A DNA stretch of 64,000 nt. Source: Stutzerimonas nitrititolerans (lineage in GTDB: Bacteria; Pseudomonadota; Gammaproteobacteria; Pseudomonadales; Pseudomonadaceae). Each line of letters starts with the position of its first letter. Within the stretch, counting starts at the first letter, position 1. The position numbers and the translations under genes are program-made. This document shows positions 11,602 through 22,157 of this stretch, piece after piece. The notes under the pieces are model-generated. The model was not told the DNA's origin and ran no database searches. It saw only the letters and a list, made by a program, of their open reading frames with translations. The DNA is taken from positions 248,001-312,000 of the forward strand of contig NZ_RFFL01000004.1 in NCBI RefSeq assembly GCF_003696285.1, in the 5' to 3' direction.

Positions 11602-11880
11602 GTGGCCAACAGCCCTTCCGCCAAAAAACGCGCAATTCAGGCTGAGAAGCGTCGCAGCCACAATGCCAGCTTGCGCTCCATGGTTCGTACCTACATCAAG
11701 AATGTGGTCAAAGCCATCGACGCAAAAGATCTGGAAAAAGCTCGTACTGCTTACACTGCAGCCGTGCCCGTGATCGACCGCATGGCCGACAAAGGCATCA
11801 TCCACAAGAACAAAGCCGCTCGTCACAAGAGCCGCCTGAACGGCCACATCAAGGCCCTCGGCGAAGCTGCTGCAGCCTAA
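11602..11880 (+). CDS. rpsT: 30S ribosomal protein S20
   Basis: The 92-residue basic protein begins [21 protein letters not shown] after the initiator, the S20 signature, and binds 16S rRNA early in 30S assembly. The start is GTG 11602, set by AGGAG seven bases upstream; upstream in-frame ATGs at 11503 and 11548 lack such a site and would add a foreign leader. A GTG start is notable because E. coli S20 uses UUG and represses its own translation. It is monocistronic, divergent from murJ, and followed by a strong terminator. Confidence 0.97.
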   Translation: MANSPSAKKRAIQAEKRRSHNASLRSMVRTYIKNVVKAIDAKDLEKARTAYTAAVPVIDRMADKGIIHKNKAARHKSRLNGHIKALGEAAAA

Positions 11881-11894
11881 ACTGCAGGTTCTTG

Positions 11895-11923
11895 AAAAAA
11901 ACCGGCCTAGTGCCGGTTTTTTT
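11895..11923 (+). terminator. Terminator of rpsT
   Basis: The stem AAACCGGC/GCCGGTTT with a short CTAGT loop is followed by a run of seven T, starting 14 bases after the rpsT stop. Confidence 0.9.
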
Positions 11924-11965
11924 GTGTCTGCTTTCTGAATAAGGAGGCTGGCGCACGAGCGCGCT

Positions 11966-12009
11966 ACCCCTCACCCCAGCCCTCTCCCACAAGGGGAGAG
12001 GGAGCGGGA
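11966..12009. repeat. CTCACCCCAGCCCTCTCCC intergenic repeat
   Basis: An imperfect inverted repeat in which CCCTCTCCC pairs with GGGAGAGGG around ACAAG. Sequences of this kind are scattered between genes in many pseudomonads and xanthomonads (general knowledge). It is the only clear copy here and sits between convergent rpsT and creA. Confidence 0.55.
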
Positions 12010-12059
12010 AAGATTCGTACCGGAGAACACTCTGTCGACCTACGCGCCTTGATTTGCGA

Positions 12060-12521
12060 CTACGGATTGGACGCCCAGGGAAGTATCGGAATGGCCGTCA
12101 CGGCGTTCTGCGGGCTGCCTTCGATCACCCGGTCGCTGTAGACCAGATAGACCAGCGTGTTACGAGCCTCATCGAAGAAGCGCACCACCTGCATGGTCTT
12201 GAACACCAGCGAGGTCCGCTCCTTGAATACCACCTCGCCGTCTTCGAGCTCGTCACTCATGCGAATCGGGCCAACCTGCCGGCAGGCAATCGAGGCTTCG
12301 GCGCGATCTTCCGCAAGCCCGAGCCCGCCCTTGATGCCGCCAGTCCGGGCACGGGACAGATAGCAGGTCACACCCTCGACCTTGGGATCGTCGAAGGCCT
12401 CCACGACGATCTTGTGATTCGGCCCGAACCACTTGAACACCGTATCGACCTCGCCCACCTCGCGCGCCATGCCCGCCACCGGCCATGCAAGCAGGAAGAC
12501 CAACGCCTTCGCCAGCCTCAT
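12060..12521 (-). CDS. creA: CreA family protein
   Basis: The 153-residue protein has a signal peptide ([19 protein letters not shown]) and the strongly conserved CreA body: [57 protein letters not shown], and a C-terminus ending ILPWASNP. CreA is a periplasmic protein of unknown biochemical role; the name comes from its position beside creBCD in E. coli, genes absent here. Start ATG 12521 has GAGG upstream, partly overlapping the proB stop region, so it is probably the last gene of a proB-creA unit. Confidence 0.93.
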   Translation of the reverse strand: MRLAKALVFLLAWPVAGMAREVGEVDTVFKWFGPNHKIVVEAFDDPKVEGVTCYLSRARTGGIKGGLGLAEDRAEASIACRQVGPIRMSDELEDGEVVFKERTSLVFKTMQVVRFFDEARNTLVYLVYSDRVIEGSPQNAVTAIPILPWASNP

Positions 12522-12528
12522 GAACACC

Positions 12529-13647
12529 TCAGACCAGAATCATATTGTCGCGATGGATCAGTTCCGGCTCGTCGACGTAACCGAGCAGTTTCTCGATCTC
12601 GTCGGATGGCCTGCCGAGAATCCGCTGCGCCTCGATAGCACTGTAGTTCACCAGGCCACGGGCAACTTCCTGCCCCTCGGGCCCCACGCAAACCACCATT
12701 TCGCCCCGCCGGAAACCACCGGCCACCGCCTTCACACCCACCGGCAGCAGACTCCGATGTCCCTGTCGCAAGGCATGTACGGCACCCGCATCCAGCGTCA
12801 GGGTTCCGCGAGTCTGGAGATGCCCCGCCAGCCACTGCTTGCGAGCGGCATGCCGGCTGCGCTCGGGCGCCAGCAGCGTACCCAGCTGCTCACCGGACTT
12901 GAGCCTCGCCAGCACCTGCTCGATACGCCCACCGACGATCACCGTATAGGCACCGGAACGCGCCGCCAGACGCGCCGCGCGCAGCTTGGTCTGCATGCCG
13001 CCACGTCCCAGCGCGCCGCCGGTCCCGCCCGCCACCGCGTCCAGCGCCGGGTCGTCGGCACGCGCCTCGCTGATCAGATTGGCATCGGGGTTGCTGCGCG
13101 GATCGGCGTCGAACATGCCGTCACGGTCGGTCAGGATCACCAGCAGATCGGCCTCGACCAGGTTGGCGACCAATGCCGCCAGCGTGTCGTTGTCGCCGAA
13201 GCGGATCTCGTCGGTGACGACGGTGTCGTTCTCGTTGATCACCGGCACGACATTCAGATCGAGCAGTGTCCGCAGGGTGCTGCGGGCGTTGAGATAGCGC
13301 TTGCGATCGGACAGGTCGTCATGGGTGACGAGAATCTGCGCCGTTTGCTGATCGCAACGAGCGAAGCTGGCTTCCCAGGCACGGATGAGCCCCATCTGGC
13401 CAACCGCGGCGGCCGCCTGCAGCTCGTGGACCGCCCTCGGGCGAGCCGCCCAACCCAGACGACTCATACCGGCCGCCACCGCACCGGAAGAAACCAGCAC
13501 CAGCTCGATGCCTGCCGCCCGCAGCGCCACCATCTGATCGACCCAGACGGCCATCGCCGCCTGATCGAGCCCCCGGCCGTCCGCAGTCAGCAGCGCACTG
13601 CCGATCTTCACCACCCAGCGCCGAGCGCCGCTCACCTTGTCCCGCAT
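12529..13647 (-). CDS. proB: Glutamate 5-kinase
   Basis: ProB phosphorylates glutamate to glutamyl-5-phosphate, the first and proline-inhibited step of proline synthesis. The 372 residues comprise an amino-acid-kinase domain ([58 protein letters not shown]) and a C-terminal PUA domain from about residue 280 ([28 protein letters not shown]). Start ATG 13647 fits the family. proA is not adjacent, as is normal in Pseudomonas. obg lies upstream on the same strand behind a terminator-like stem. Confidence 0.97.
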   Translation of the reverse strand: MRDKVSGARRWVVKIGSALLTADGRGLDQAAMAVWVDQMVALRAAGIELVLVSSGAVAAGMSRLGWAARPRAVHELQAAAAVGQMGLIRAWEASFARCDQQTAQILVTHDDLSDRKRYLNARSTLRTLLDLNVVPVINENDTVVTDEIRFGDNDTLAALVANLVEADLLVILTDRDGMFDADPRSNPDANLISEARADDPALDAVAGGTGGALGRGGMQTKLRAARLAARSGAYTVIVGGRIEQVLARLKSGEQLGTLLAPERSRHAARKQWLAGHLQTRGTLTLDAGAVHALRQGHRSLLPVGVKAVAGGFRRGEMVVCVGPEGQEVARGLVNYSAIEAQRILGRPSDEIEKLLGYVDEPELIHRDNMILV

Positions 13648-13726
13648 CGATCCCGCCTTCTTCCGTAACCGGCCAAACCTTACGATGGGCGACAGACAAG
13701 CCGGCCCACCAGCCATCTAAATCGAG

Positions 13727-13750
13727 AAAGCCCGCAACGAGGCGGGCTTT
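13727..13750 (-). terminator. Stem-loop terminator after obg
   Basis: A 9-bp perfect stem AAAGCCCGC/GCGGGCTTT lies between the obg stop and the proB start. Only a short T stretch follows on the minus strand, so some read-through into proB is plausible. Confidence 0.75.
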
Positions 13751-13754
13751 TCAT

Positions 13755-14999
<1,245 letters not shown>

Positions 15000-15090
15000 C
15001 TAGAAAACAGGAATATAAGGGTCTTGCAAAGAACCCAGCGAAAACCGATCCGAGCAGCTTCTTTGCAAGAGCCTCACAGGATACAGAAAC

Positions 15091-15121
15091 AAAAAAGCCC
15101 CGTCGCATGACAGGGCTTTTC
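15091..15121 (-). terminator. Terminator after rpmA
   Basis: The stem AAAAGCCC/GGGCTTTT is flanked by A-runs on the plus strand, giving T-runs on the transcribed minus strand, 15 bases past the rpmA stop. Confidence 0.8.
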
Positions 15122-15135
15122 CAGCAACGCCGCGA

Positions 15136-15393
15136 TCAGGCCGCGACGACGCTCACGTAGCGACGGCCATGGGCGCCCTTCACTTCGAACTTGATCACGC
15201 CTTCCACTTTCGCGAACAGGGTGTGATCCTTGCCCATGCCAACGCCGTAACCGGCGTGGAACTGGGTGCCGCGCTGACGCACGATGATGTTGCCGGCCTT
15301 GATGGCCTGGCCGCCGTACATCTTCACGCCAAGGCGTTTGGCTTCTGAGTCGCGACCGTTGCGGGTAGAACCGCCAGCTTTTTTGTGTGCCAT
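15136..15393 (-). CDS. rpmA: 50S ribosomal protein L27
   Basis: The 85-residue protein begins [22 protein letters not shown], the canonical L27 N-terminus that reaches the peptidyl-transferase centre. There is no Firmicute-type cleavable leader. It follows rplU by 35 bases and the two are surely co-transcribed. Confidence 0.98.
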   Translation of the reverse strand: MAHKKAGGSTRNGRDSEAKRLGVKMYGGQAIKAGNIIVRQRGTQFHAGYGVGMGKDHTLFAKVEGVIKFEVKGAHGRRYVSVVAA

Positions 15394-15428
15394 GAGTTCA
15401 ATACTCCTATAAGGGGATTCAGGCCCTA

Positions 15429-15740
15429 TTAGCCCTGAATACCGGTGATTTTGACCTCAGTGAACCACTGACGGTGGCCCTGACGCTTCATGTGGTGCTT
15501 ACGACGGCGGAATTTGATGATGGTGACTTTGTCGTGACGGCCTTGAGCGATCACTTCGGCAGTGACCTTGGCGCCTTCGACGACCGGAGCACCGATCTTC
15601 ACGTCGTCGCCGTTGCCGACCAGCAGAACGCGGTCGAAAGTGACAGCTTCGCCAGTAGCGACTTCGAGTTTTTCAATCTTCAGGTATTCACCTTCGGCAA
15701 CCTTGTACTGCTTGCCGCCGGTTACGATAACTGCGTACAT
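15429..15740 (-). CDS. rplU: 50S ribosomal protein L21
   Basis: The 103-residue protein begins [25 protein letters not shown], the L21 signature, and carries the [14 protein letters not shown] rRNA-binding stretch near the C-terminus. It heads the rplU-rpmA unit and is divergent from ispB; both promoters must lie in 15741-15987. Confidence 0.98.
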   Translation of the reverse strand: MYAVIVTGGKQYKVAEGEYLKIEKLEVATGEAVTFDRVLLVGNGDDVKIGAPVVEGAKVTAEVIAQGRHDKVTIIKFRRRKHHMKRQGHRQWFTEVKITGIQG

Positions 15741-15987
15741 CTATGTATCTCCGTTGATCCTGCTCACCCAGCGCTTAAGTGAAATAGTTGGTGGCTGGCA
15801 TGGCTGCTCGAGGTCCGGAGGGACGCTCTTGCAATTGCGTAAGGCAGGGAAATGCCCAGGGGGAAGTTCAGGGTCCGCGATTGTACGCATGCGCCTGCGC
15901 CCGCGCAATAGCCGCCGGGCCTCGCCTTGACAGGCCATGACCCGCCCCATAGCATGCCGCGCAATCTCCGAGGAGTACCGGCTTCCG

Positions 15988-16956
15988 ATGCAACCCCAGG
16001 CCTTTTATCAAGTCGTGGCTGACGATTTTGCCGCCGTCGACGGCATCATCCGCGACCAGCTGACGTCCCGCGTACCGCTGGTTGAAAAGATCGGGGACTA
16101 CATCACCTCCGCCGGCGGCAAGCGCCTGCGCCCGCTGCTGGTACTGCTCAGCGGCAACGCGCTCGGCCTCAAGGGCGATCAGCTGCGATTGCTGGCCGCC
16201 ATCATCGAATTCCTGCACACCTCCACCCTGCTGCATGACGACGTGGTCGACATGTCCGGCATGCGCCGTGGTCGCTCCACCGCCAACGCCCTGTGGGGCA
16301 ACGCGCCGAGCGTGCTGGTAGGCGACTTCCTTTATGCACGCTCCTTCGAAATGATGGTCGCCCTGGGCTCGATGCCGGTCATGCGCATCATCTCCCAGGC
16401 CACCCGAGTGATCGCCGAAGGCGAAGTGCTGCAGCTGTCGAAGGTTCGCGACGCCAGCACCACTGAAGAAGTCTATATGGAGGTCATTCGCGGCAAGACC
16501 GCCATGCTGTTCGAGGCCTCCACCCATAGCGCCGCCACCCTGGCCGGCGCCAGCGACGAGCAATGCGAGGCGCTGCGCCAGTTTGGCGACAACCTGGGTA
16601 TCGCCTTCCAGTTGGTCGATGACCTGCTCGACTACCAGGGCGATGCCGAAACCCTCGGCAAGAACGTCGGCGACGACCTGGCCGAAGGCAAGCCCACCCT
16701 GCCGCTGATCTACACCATGCGCGAAGGCACGGCGGAACAGGCCGCACTGGTGCGCAAGGCGATCCAGAAAGGCGGTATCGAAGACCTGGAAAGCATCCGC
16801 AGTGCCGTCCAGGCCTCGGGCGCACTGGACTACACCGCACGCCTGGCTCGCGATTATGCCGACCGCGCCATCGCCTGCCTCGAACTGATTCCTGCAAGCC
16901 CCTACCGCGACGCTCTGGTGGAACTCAGCCGCTTCGCTGTCGCCCGCACGCACTGA
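15988..16956 (+). CDS. ispB: Octaprenyl diphosphate synthase (polyprenyl synthetase)
   Basis: The 322-residue trans-polyprenyl synthase elongates FPP with IPP to make the ubiquinone side chain. The first Asp-rich motif is LLHDDVVDMSGMRRG (near residue 85) and the second is FQLVDDLLDYQG (near 210), with KTAMLFEAS between. Start ATG 15988 (MQPQAFYQVVADDF) has GAGGAG about 12 bases upstream, a long spacing. An upstream in-frame start at 15937 would lie in the promoter region shared with rplU. Product chain length is inferred from family and place, not from sequence. Confidence 0.95.
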   Translation: MQPQAFYQVVADDFAAVDGIIRDQLTSRVPLVEKIGDYITSAGGKRLRPLLVLLSGNALGLKGDQLRLLAAIIEFLHTSTLLHDDVVDMSGMRRGRSTANALWGNAPSVLVGDFLYARSFEMMVALGSMPVMRIISQATRVIAEGEVLQLSKVRDASTTEEVYMEVIRGKTAMLFEASTHSAATLAGASDEQCEALRQFGDNLGIAFQLVDDLLDYQGDAETLGKNVGDDLAEGKPTLPLIYTMREGTAEQAALVRKAIQKGGIEDLESIRSAVQASGALDYTARLARDYADRAIACLELIPASPYRDALVELSRFAVARTH

Positions 16957-17126
16957 CAGCCACTTGAAATACCGGTCCGTTCGTCGGATCGGGTCAACAT
17001 GGCCTCTCCAGCGCTTGATTGCCTATAGACCTGACCGCCTGCGATCAGGACTGCTTCGTCAGCACTGCCTGATGCCCACGTTGAAAATCGCTTTCAGTCG
17101 TGTCGATTTTTTGCGCTTGCACATTT

Positions 17127-17145
17127 GCAAATAACAATTATTCTC
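17127..17145 (+). promoter_or_regulatory. Fur-box-like site upstream of the 75-residue gene
   Basis: GCAAATAACAATTATTCTC matches the 19-bp Fur consensus GATAATGATAATCATTATC at 13 of 19 positions and ends 26 bases before the start codon. From memory, the P. aeruginosa gene in this place (PA4570) is iron-repressed, which agrees. Confidence 0.75.
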
Positions 17146-17171
17146 ATCAACAGATTCAACTGGAGGTGAGC

Positions 17172-17399
17172 ATGACTTATCTGATCGATGCCTGGCTGGA
17201 CCGACCACAACCCTATCTGCGGATACTCGACCGCAACACCGGTGCCGTGTGCATTTCGCTGGAGGGAGAAGCCCTGGACGAACTACGCGACCAGGGCGAC
17301 CTGGACTTGCACGAGCTGAGCACCAGCGAACCCTGCGTACTCAAGGAACAGGTACGCAACCTGTTCCTGTACTCCTATGCCAGGGCGTTGCGCCCCTGA
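17172..17399 (+). CDS. Small iron-regulated-type conserved protein (PA4570-like)
   Basis: The 75-residue protein, MTYLIDAWLDRPQPYLRILDR..., has no signal peptide or membrane segment and is acidic in the middle (GEALDELRDQGDLDLHEL). Start ATG 17172 follows an excellent GGAGGTGAG site. It sits after ispB, like the P. aeruginosa hypothetical PA4570 (recalled order), behind a Fur-like box. Function is unknown; a role in the iron-starvation response is inferred only from the box. A longer in-frame option from 17100 would run across the Fur box and is rejected. Confidence 0.85.
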   Translation: MTYLIDAWLDRPQPYLRILDRNTGAVCISLEGEALDELRDQGDLDLHELSTSEPCVLKEQVRNLFLYSYARALRP

Positions 17400-17469
17400 G
17401 GCCGAATGAATCGACGCTGCATCGCGTTGGCAGAGGCCAGGTTCACGCCTTCAGCGATTCGGCGCATGG

Positions 17470-17557
17470 CGTAGGGTGGAAGACTGCGAAGCATCTTCCA
17501 CGCGTTTGTTTTGGGCCAACCTAACGCGTGGATGTGCTTCGCGACATCCACCCTACG
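17470..17557. repeat. GTAGGGTGGA palindrome, copy 2 (double unit)
   Basis: Starts CGTAGGGTGGAAGA and ends TCCACCCTACG, with internal CTTCCACGCG and CGCGTGGATGTGC arms and two GCGAAGC/GCTTCGC cores. It appears to be two head-to-head units in the ispB-fklB region. Related copies: 4947, 41624 and 63361. Confidence 0.75.
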
Positions 17558-17570
17558 ACTCCGTCATGGC

Positions 17571-18188
17571 TTACAGAACCGCGAGCAGCTCGACGTCGAA
17601 AACCAGCACGCTGTGCGGCGGAATGCTACCCACGCCCTGAGCGCCATAGGCCAGTTCGCTCGGTACGTAGAGACGCCACTTGCTGCCGACGCCCATGAGC
17701 TGCAGCGCCTCGGTCCAGCCGGCGATCACGCCGCCGACAGGGAATTCGGCTGGCTGGCCGCGCTGATAGGAGCTGTCGAACACGGTGCCGTCGATCAGGG
17801 TGCCATGGTAGTGGGTGCGAACCTGGTCATCGCGCCCTGGCTTGGCACCTTCGCCGGCAGCCAGTACTTCATATTGCAAGCCCGAGGCGAGCGTGGTGAC
17901 GCCCTCGCGCTTGGCATTCTCGGCCAGGAACGCCTTGCCTTCGCTCGCAGCGGCCTCGGCCTTCTTCTGCGCCTCGGCCTGCATGCGCTCGCGAATGACC
18001 GCGAAACTGGCATTCAGGTCTTCCGCCGAAACCTGGCTGGCGGCGCCAGCGAATGAATCGCGAATACCTGCGATCACCGCATCCAGGCTCACGCCGGGCG
18101 GCGGATTGTCACGCAGCTGGTCGCCCAGCTGACGGCCAATGCCATAGCTTACGCGCGTTTCGTCGGTGGACAGATTAAGGTCGGTCAT
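17571..18188 (-). CDS. fklB: FKBP-type peptidyl-prolyl cis-trans isomerase (FklB-like)
   Basis: The 205-residue protein has an N-terminal dimerisation segment (YGIGRQLGDQL, helical to about residue 90 with FLAENAKREGV) and a C-terminal FKBP domain (VRTHYHGTLIDGTVFDSSYQRG, GVIAGWTEALQLM, YGAQGVGSIPPHSVLVFDVEL). This is the FklB/Mip architecture, but with no signal peptide it is probably cytosolic. Start ATG 18188 (MTDLNLSTDETRVSYG) fits FklB. It is single, with a palindromic element immediately upstream that may lie in its promoter. Confidence 0.93.
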   Translation of the reverse strand: MTDLNLSTDETRVSYGIGRQLGDQLRDNPPPGVSLDAVIAGIRDSFAGAASQVSAEDLNASFAVIRERMQAEAQKKAEAAASEGKAFLAENAKREGVTTLASGLQYEVLAAGEGAKPGRDDQVRTHYHGTLIDGTVFDSSYQRGQPAEFPVGGVIAGWTEALQLMGVGSKWRLYVPSELAYGAQGVGSIPPHSVLVFDVELLAVL

Positions 18189-18224
18189 GCCTGGGCTCCG
18201 CTCTGGAAAAAGGTCGCACAGCTT

Positions 18225-18277
18225 AGGGGCTGCTGCCGTTTCGTCGCAAGCCGCGGACGAAACCGCAACAGCCCCTG
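18225..18277. repeat. AGGGGCTG-type palindromic element (GGGTCTGTTGC family)
   Basis: A 21-bp inverted repeat with two mismatches: arms 18225-18245 (AGGGGCTGCTGCCGTTTC...) and 18256-18276. It is flanked by the 9-bp direct repeat GCACAGCTT at 18216-18224 and 18278-18286, which looks like a target duplication. Confidence 0.7.
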
Positions 18278-18303
18278 GCACAGCTTACCCGGCGAACCGC
18301 CTC

Positions 18304-18792
18304 TCAATGTTTGGTGAGTTTGTCCAGATAGCCCATGGCAAAGGCCGAGAAAACGAAGGTCAGGTGAATGATCACGTACCACATCAACTGTTCGCTTTCG
18401 AGCTGCTGGGCGTCCATGAACATCCGCAGCAGGTGAATCGAGGAAATCGCGACGATGGACGCGGCAACCTTCATTTTCAGCGAGCCGGAATCCATCTTGC
18501 CCAGCCAGTCGAGCTTCTCATCGCCTTTGTCGACGTTCAGCTGCGACACGAAGTTCTCGTAGCCCGAGAGCATCACCATGACCAGCAGGCCGCCAACCAG
18601 CGCCATGTCGATCAGCGACAACAACTTGAGGATCAGATCGCCTTCGCTCAGCGAAAGCACCACCGGCAGGATGTGCCAGATTTCCTGGAAGAACTTGATC
18701 GCCAGCGCCAGCAGTGCGAAAGCCAAGCCGAAGTAAATGGGTGCCAGCAACCAGCGTGCGGCATACATGGTGTTCTCGATGAAGCGTTCCAT
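18304..18792 (-). CDS. UPF0114 (YqhA-like) inner-membrane protein
   Basis: The 162-residue protein begins [34 protein letters not shown], the UPF0114 signature. It has three or four hydrophobic segments: residues about 15-40, 55-80 ([20 protein letters not shown]), 105-125 and 135-155. Function is unknown; it is an inner-membrane protein. Start ATG 18792 is preferred because family members begin MERF; an ATG at 18804 would add MDSL. It lies between fklB and the 111-residue gene, the order remembered for PA4572-PA4575. Confidence 0.88.
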   Translation of the reverse strand: MERFIENTMYAARWLLAPIYFGLAFALLALAIKFFQEIWHILPVVLSLSEGDLILKLLSLIDMALVGGLLVMVMLSGYENFVSQLNVDKGDEKLDWLGKMDSGSLKMKVAASIVAISSIHLLRMFMDAQQLESEQLMWYVIIHLTFVFSAFAMGYLDKLTKH

Positions 18793-18951
18793 GAGGCTAT
18801 CCATGGGAAAAAAGAGGTTGGCGAGTATACGCAGCGGCCAGGCGCAGGCAAGGTACCTGCTGCCATCGTTCAACTGTGGATAAGAAAAACGCGCCTCGAC
18901 CAAGAAGCCGAGGAAATGCTCCGAAAATACACTTCTACCTTCCACCTGCGA

Positions 18952-19287
18952 TCAGGGCCGGGATTCCCAACCGCCCAGGAAGCGCGCCTGATTGGCGTTG
19001 ACCTTGCGCAGCTCGGCACGCATGTGCAGCTGCCAGATCGCCGGGGAGTCCGAATCGCAATACCCCTGCTTCTGCAGGTTGCTGACGATGGCGTCCAGCA
19101 CCGATTCAGCGGCGCGAAGCCCGCGGAATGGGCCTTGCGCCTTGATCGCGGTGGGCTGCGCGCCTGCAATGCCGGCGGCGCAGAGCAGCGTCCACAAGCC
19201 GTTGCCACCCGTCAGCGGGTGGATGGTGCATTCGATTCGGGTAACCAGGCCCAGGCACTGGCGATTCAGACATAGACTCTGCGACAT
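18952..19287 (-). CDS. Conserved hypothetical protein, 111 residues (PA4575-like)
   Basis: MSQSLCLNRQCLGLVTRIEC... with two N-terminal Cys pairs, a Gly/Ala-rich centre (LWTLLCAAGIAGAQPTAIKAQGPFRG) and an Arg-rich C-terminus ending GWESRP. There is no clear signal peptide or known domain. The frame stays open for 2 kb upstream through the antisense of the neighbouring protease gene's codons, so the length cannot set the start. ATG 19287 is chosen because upstream codons are shadow sequence and a small gene is remembered here in P. aeruginosa, beside the Lon-like protease. Function unknown. Confidence 0.7.
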   Translation of the reverse strand: MSQSLCLNRQCLGLVTRIECTIHPLTGGNGLWTLLCAAGIAGAQPTAIKAQGPFRGLRAAESVLDAIVSNLQKQGYCDSDSPAIWQLHMRAELRKVNANQARFLGGWESRP

Positions 19288-19484
19288 GACGGCAACCCTC
19301 GCGCTCGGTTGCGCACCGTCATCCTGGACGAATGGGCGGGCCAACCGGTTTATCCCCTGAAGCTGTGGATAACCATGTGGATAGGAAGTAGAAACCCTTC
19401 CACTGTGCAGACCCGCCGCGAGGCGTAACGTTCCGCTCAATAACCGCACAAAACTGACCGACCAGTCTCTCCTGCAACGACACC

Positions 19485-21935
19485 CTAGGCTTTGTCCGAA
19501 TCCGCTTCCGCCGCTGCTACCGCGACCGCATCGGCCGCGCGGGCGTCGCCCTTGTCTTCCTCTTCCAGTCCGATTTCGGCGATGTCGCGCAAGCGCTCCA
19601 CCACGCGCGCATTGACGCTGCCCTTGGGAAAACGCCCCTGCTCGTCCGCCGCACCGACCGATTCGCCCACCAGCAGCGACAACGCCTCGTCGACGTGGCG
19701 TACGGCATAGATGTGGAACTTCTCCTGGCGTACGGCTTCCAGCACGCGCTCCTCGAGCATCAGGGTGGCGACGTTGGCGAACGGAATGATGGCGCCCTGC
19801 TCGCCGGTCAGCCCGCGGGCTTCGCAGAGTCGGAAGAAGCCTTCGATCTTCTCGTTCACGCCGCCCACGGCCTGCACCTCGCCGAACTGGTTGATCGACC
19901 CGGTGATCGCGAAGCACTGCTTGAGCGGCGTGCGCGAGATGGCCGAGATCAGCGCGCAGCATTCGCCGAGCGAGGCACTGTCGCCGTCGACGTAGCCGTA
20001 GGATTGCTCCAGCGCGATGCTCGCCGATATCTCCAATGGAAATTCCTGCGCGTAGCGGCTGCCCAGGTAGCCGGTGAGGATCATCACGCCCTTGGAGTGA
20101 ATCGGCTGGCCCAGATTGACCTCGCGCTCGATGTCGACGATGCCCGAGCCGCCCGGATAGACGGTGGCGGAGATCCGCGCCGGCATGCCGAACGCCGAGT
20201 CGCCCACTTCCAGCACCGTCAGGCCGTTGCATTTGCCGATGGCGGCGCCTTCGCTGTCGATCAGGATGACGCCGGCGAGGATGTCTTCCAGGATGCGCGC
20301 CGACACACGTCCGGTCCGCGTGGCCTTGGCTTTCAGCGCGCGCTCGATGTGGCCGACGTCGGTCACGTCGTCCTTGGCCAACTGGCGAATGAAATCCGCC
20401 TCGCTGACCAGTTGGAACAGATCGCCGATGCGCGCCGACAGCCGTCCCTGGTGCTCGGCCAGGCGTGCGCTGTAAGTCGCCAGGCGCGCCACCGCCGCTG
20501 CACTCAGCGGCGCCATGCCTTCCTCGGACGTGCGTGTCTTCAGCAACTGGGCGAACTGCTCGAGGCTGTCTTCGGCGAGCGGGATGTCCTCGTCGAAATC
20601 CACCAGCACGCGGAACATTTCCTGGAAGTCCGGATCCAGGTCCTGCAGCGTGTAGTAGAGCTGGCGCGAGCCGATGATGATCACCTTGACGTTGAGCGCG
20701 ATGACTTCCGGCGTCAGGGTGACGGTGGCCAGGCGGCCCAGCTCGGCCAGCGGCGATTCCATGCGCAGCTTGCGCGACTGCAGCGCACGCTTGAGCGCTT
20801 CCCAGACGAAGGGCTCGCCAAGCATCTTCTCCGCTTCGAGCATCAGGAAGCCGCCGTTGGCGCGGTGCAGGGCGCCGGGCCGCAGTTGCCGGTAGCTGGT
20901 GTAGAGCGCGCCCTGGTCGGTGCTGTACTCGATACGCCCGAAGAGGTTGTCGTAGGTCGGATGCGGTTCGAATACCACCGGCGCGCCGCCATCGACCGCG
21001 TGACCGACCACCAGGCTCGGGCTGTACTGTTCCTCGAGCAGCTGACGATTCTGGGCTTCGGGGCGGTTCTCGTCGACCAGCTGTTCGACCACGGTCTTCA
21101 GCAGGTTGACCTGCACGGCCTGCAGATAGGCCTCGATGCCGGCGTTCTCCCCGTACTTTTCCGAGAGCGGCGCGAGCAGTGGCTGCAGCGCCTGGCTGAT
21201 GGTCTCGTCGTTGAGCTGGCGCAGCTGGTTGCTGGACTCGCGCTTCCATTGCGGCAGGCTGGCCAGGCCTTCGTTCAGCTGCACTTCCAGCGCGGAAATG
21301 TCTTCGTGATAACGCTCGCGTTCGGCCTCGGGCAGCTGCGCGAATTCGGCTTCGTCCATGGACTTGCCGTCCTTCATGGGCGTGAAGGCGATGTTGGTGC
21401 TGTCGCGATAGAGGGCGATGTCCTTTTCCAGCGCCAGCTTCTCGATCACGTCCAGCGCCTTGTCGTAGCGCTGGTTGAAGGCGCGGTCGATGGCGCTCTT
21501 CTTCTGCTGGAAGCTGGGGTGCTCGAACACCGCGGGAAAGGTCGCCAGCAGGTTGTCGATCAGCTGGCCGATGTCGGCGATGAATGCGGCGGCGCTTCCC
21601 TGTGGCAGCTCCAGTACGCGCGGCTCGCGTGGCTCATCGAAATTGTTCACGTAGACCCAGTCGGAGGGTGTATCGAGCCGCTTGCCTTCAGCCTTGAGGT
21701 AGCGCCGCACGAAGGAGAAGCGCCCGGTGCCGGGCTCGCCCATCACGTAGACGTTGTAGCCCGGCCGCGGCATCGCCACGCCGAACTGCAGCGCCTCCAC
21801 GGCGCGCTCCTGGCCCAGCACGCCGAGAAACGGCTCGAGCTCCTCGGTGGTCTTGAAGTTGAACTGACTGGAATCGAAGGGGCGGGTCAGCGCCTCGGGC
21901 GCCAGGCGCAGGCCGGCAGCGGCAGATTGGGGCAT
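19485..21935 (-). CDS. Lon-like ATP-dependent protease (S16 family, AAA_32)
   Basis: The 816-residue protein has an N-terminal ATPase part with Walker A GEPGTGRFSF near residue 67, a long coiled insert (residues about 130-300), and a C-terminal Lon protease domain. The Ser-Lys dyad is visible: Ser in VDGDSASLGECCALISA and Lys in GGVNEKIEGFF. It lacks the N-domain of classical Lon and resembles the uncharacterised YcbZ/LonP-like proteases. The C-terminus is Ala/Asp-rich. It probably degrades misfolded or regulatory proteins in the cytosol. The 298-base gap to ccpA holds an ANR-type box and little else. Confidence 0.93.
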   Translation of the reverse strand: MPQSAAAGLRLAPEALTRPFDSSQFNFKTTEELEPFLGVLGQERAVEALQFGVAMPRPGYNVYVMGEPGTGRFSFVRRYLKAEGKRLDTPSDWVYVNNFDEPREPRVLELPQGSAAAFIADIGQLIDNLLATFPAVFEHPSFQQKKSAIDRAFNQRYDKALDVIEKLALEKDIALYRDSTNIAFTPMKDGKSMDEAEFAQLPEAERERYHEDISALEVQLNEGLASLPQWKRESSNQLRQLNDETISQALQPLLAPLSEKYGENAGIEAYLQAVQVNLLKTVVEQLVDENRPEAQNRQLLEEQYSPSLVVGHAVDGGAPVVFEPHPTYDNLFGRIEYSTDQGALYTSYRQLRPGALHRANGGFLMLEAEKMLGEPFVWEALKRALQSRKLRMESPLAELGRLATVTLTPEVIALNVKVIIIGSRQLYYTLQDLDPDFQEMFRVLVDFDEDIPLAEDSLEQFAQLLKTRTSEEGMAPLSAAAVARLATYSARLAEHQGRLSARIGDLFQLVSEADFIRQLAKDDVTDVGHIERALKAKATRTGRVSARILEDILAGVILIDSEGAAIGKCNGLTVLEVGDSAFGMPARISATVYPGGSGIVDIEREVNLGQPIHSKGVMILTGYLGSRYAQEFPLEISASIALEQSYGYVDGDSASLGECCALISAISRTPLKQCFAITGSINQFGEVQAVGGVNEKIEGFFRLCEARGLTGEQGAIIPFANVATLMLEERVLEAVRQEKFHIYAVRHVDEALSLLVGESVGAADEQGRFPKGSVNARVVERLRDIAEIGLEEEDKGDARAADAVAVAAAEADSDKA

Positions 21936-22157
21936 CGGGAATCCTTGCTGGGTGGTTCATCACCACGATGGTTGCCGCCATTCTGGCGTTGCCATTGCCC
22001 AGCTGCAAGGCTGGTCGGACCTGCACTCGCCTTGCCTGACAAGCGCTCGGCGCGATGTTCGCCAAGACGCCTCTGTCGGTCCCAACCGCTCTCCGAACGC
22101 CCTGGAAACATTCAGTAGCAAGCTAATTGATCGCTGACGAACAAAGTTCCGTCCCGC

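Noticed and set aside
18216..18286. The palindrome near fklB as a simple rho-independent terminator
   Set aside because: It lies upstream of fklB on the minus strand and has no T-run; the 9-bp flanking repeats favour an inserted element.
19288..21249. Long minus-strand open extension upstream of the 111-residue gene
   Set aside because: It overlaps the Lon-like protease in another frame on the same strand; its translation is Arg/Gly/Pro-rich shadow, so only the part from 19287 is kept.
19695..22118. Plus-strand open frame of 807 codons opposite the protease gene
   Set aside because: Antisense shadow of a gene with a clear S16 Ser-Lys dyad; no ribosome site or domain.
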